Shown: in pieces, positions 62,766-64,000 of the stretch
Layout of the letters: the number at the start of each line of letters is the position of its first letter
Position numbering within the stretch: position 1 is the stretch's first letter
Assembly (NCBI GenBank): GCA_949283695.1
Contig: CASDTX010000003.1
Location: 1-64,000 of the forward strand
Reading direction: 5' to 3'
DNA length: 64,000 nucleotides
Source: an uncultured Eubacteriales bacterium
GTDB lineage: Bacteria; Bacillota; Clostridia; Lachnospirales; Lachnospiraceae
Program-made: the position numbers and the translations under genes
Notes under the pieces: generated by a model
What the model saw: the letters and a program-made list of their open reading frames with translations, nothing else
Told to the model about the DNA's origin: nothing
Databases searched by the model: none

Positions 62766-64000
62766 GCAGGTTCTTCCGGTATTCTGCCGGAGAGGTTCCG
62801 GTATATTTCTTAAACTTCTTGTGAAAATAATCTACATTGCTGTACCCGGTCTGTTCGGCGATCTCGTAGACTTTCAGATTGTCTTGTTCGAGAAGCTTTT
62901 TGGCCACGTCGATCCGCACCTGATCCACGTAGGAATTAAAGTTTACGCCCAGTTTCTTATTGAACATCTTTCCCAGATAAGAACTGCTGTAGCCGAACAG
63001 CGGGGCAATGGTCTCCAGTTTCAGGTTCTCCCGGTAATTATGGCGGATATAATGGATCACCTCGTCCATCACATTTTCACCCGAGGAATATCCCACAGAG
63101 TGAGTCCACATGTCGAACTGTTCCGCCAGAAATGTAATGATCTCATACAGATAGTATTTGTGCTCGATCAGATCAATGGCGGAGGCATTGGCCAGAAGCG
63201 GGATATCCATATTCGGATAGAGCTGGATGATCTTCTGTTTGACCAGGATGTACAGATCGATCAGGAAATGCTTGATCGCTGCAGGCTTCTCATCCGAGTG
63301 CTTCAGCGTGTCGGTCAGTTCTTTTAAAATATTGGTGATCAGCGACTGGTTATTGGACTGGATATATCTGGTAATGCGCTCCGCGTATTCCGCGGCGGAC
63401 AGGTGAGAAAGCCCGGGCAGTGATTCGCCGGAGCCGGAGAGCTCCCCGTATCCGATGACGTGCTGATTCTCTTCGCAGAAGAAACGCCGGCTGCCCAGAC
63501 GGCAGACGTCCTCGTAAGAGAAGTGAATGTCACGGACGCGGGACACCTTCTGTCCATAGGCAAGGAACACCGAGTCGAAAGGCGAGCCCTTCTGCGGCGC
63601 GATCTGATAGTGGCGCAGGAGATTCTCGAAGCGGGTTACGGCGAAGTCTCCCTTCAGCAGAATGATCCTGCGCTGATCCATTTCAATCAGGTCAAAGGTG
63701 CTGTCATCCTGGTTGGTGACCCGCATCAGATCTGCGAAATTCCATGTCTGATAGAAATAATCCTGATTATAATTCTCGTAGGACACGACCTGATAGATAT
63801 TGGCGTTCAGATGCAGGTCGTCCAGATCCAGCCTCTCATAGTCACAGGTCCCGGCCATAATATCGTGCAGGATACTCTGCTTGGCCTTATCCCGGTACTG
63901 GGCGTAAAAGGTCCGGTTCTTTGCCTGAGCCCGGATCAGTTCATGTACCGAGCGGACTGCCTGTTCCAGCTCATCTTCGTCGATGGGCTTCGTCAGATAG
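62758..64000 (-). CDS. AraC-type response regulator (YesN-like), 5' end outside the window
   Basis: The frame stays open to the right edge. The most upstream residues read YLTKPIDEDELEQAV, the end of a CheY-like receiver domain with its conserved Lys. A helical linker and a middle domain follow. A C-terminal double helix-turn-helix of AraC type closes it (KLETIAPLFGYSSSYLGKMF, KVYEIAEQTGYSNVDYFHKKF). Such regulators work with YesM-type membrane kinases that sense sugars, and commonly control adjacent importer and hydrolase genes. The kinase is presumably to the right of the window. Confidence 0.92.
   Translation of the reverse strand, partial: YLTKPIDEDELEQAVRSVHELIRAQAKNRTFYAQYRDKAKQSILHDIMAGTCDYERLDLDDLHLNANIYQVVSYENYNQDYFYQTWNFADLMRVTNQDDSTFDLIEMDQRRIILLKGDFAVTRFENLLRHYQIAPQKGSPFDSVFLAYGQKVSRVRDIHFSYEDVCRLGSRRFFCEENQHVIGYGELSGSGESLPGLSHLSAAEYAERITRYIQSNNQSLITNILKELTDTLKHSDEKPAAIKHFLIDLYILVKQKIIQLYPNMDIPLLANASAIDLIEHKYYLYEIITFLAEQFDMWTHSVGYSSGENVMDEVIHYIRHNYRENLKLETIAPLFGYSSSYLGKMFNKKLGVNFNSYVDQVRIDVAKKLLEQDNLKVYEIAEQTGYSNVDYFHKKFKKYTGTSPAEYRKNLLS

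Noticed and set aside
1..64000. CRISPR arrays, rRNA and tRNA genes
   Set aside because: No array of regularly spaced repeats and no tRNA or rRNA sequence was recognised on either strand. The tandem repeats present are coding minisatellites or a 13-bp AT-rich array.

Overview
The window reads as chromosome of a Gram-positive gut-type Clostridia, most like Lachnospiraceae. This is inferred from the paired GlgC/GlgD glycogen genes, strong AGGAGG-type ribosome sites, lipobox lipoproteins, a sortase-anchored repeat protein, ECF-type vitamin uptake and many intracellular glycoside hydrolases fed by ABC importers. The sequence alone does not settle the species. Most of the window is moderately GC-rich and densely coding; one block (about 41.85-48.15 kb) is AT-richer and full of broken genes.

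Layout. 0-5.5 kb: the 3' end of a repeat-rich wall-anchored protein, a small lipoprotein, a DnaQ-type exonuclease, a CstA-family peptide/pyruvate transporter and a small helical protein. 5.5-8.5 kb: a pantothenate/CoA operon (coaBC, ECF S-component, coaX). 8.6-10.9 kb: glgC-glgD on the minus strand. 11.1-15.5 kb: a MarR regulator with an asymmetric heterodimeric ABC exporter. 15.6-19.8 kb: purC (minus), an asparagine synthetase homologue lacking the glutaminase active site, and a membrane-anchored GH3 hexosaminidase. 19.8-29.8 kb: a tightly overlapping tungsten/molybdenum-cofactor run: two MoeA proteins (one fused to a periplasmic-binding-protein-like domain), a ThiF/MoeB enzyme, the TupABC tungstate importer, an aldehyde ferredoxin oxidoreductase, a MoaD/ThiS protein and an iron alcohol dehydrogenase with an N-terminal 2[4Fe-4S] ferredoxin domain. 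29.8-33.9 kb: tatD, rsmA, citrate synthase and an alpha/beta hydrolase. 34.4-41.8 kb: a nucleoside uptake and phosphorolysis operon (BMP lipoprotein, NupABC-type transporter, GntR regulator, deoD, deoB).

41.85-48.15 kb is an accessory island: a truncated tyrosine integrase, a truncated surface protein, a DUF3267 protein with an internal deletion, a two-gene HTH/HipA-like kinase module with paired operator-like sites, and a 5'-truncated Rpn-family nuclease. Two copies of a roughly 240-nt structured repeat lie here; a third lies at 34.03 kb. In all three the hairpins keep their pairing while the stem sequence changes, and the arms can pair in mutually exclusive ways.

48.2-64 kb is a carbohydrate locus. 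A GH25-LysM lysozyme comes first. A minus-strand operon (YesL, GH43, GH94 cellobiose phosphorylase) faces a plus-strand operon (LplB/YtcP-type ABC importer with its lipoprotein, GH42, GH29, esterase). An AraC-type response regulator converges on it and runs off the window end. None of the hydrolases shows a signal peptide, so the likely logic is import of a fucosylated, galactosylated, acetylated oligosaccharide followed by cytoplasmic dismantling.

The points most worth a second look are the structured repeat family, the tungsten module with the ferredoxin-alcohol dehydrogenase fusion, the HTH/HipA-like pair in which the antitoxin-like protein may carry the missing kinase subdomain, and the glutaminase-less asparagine synthetase.
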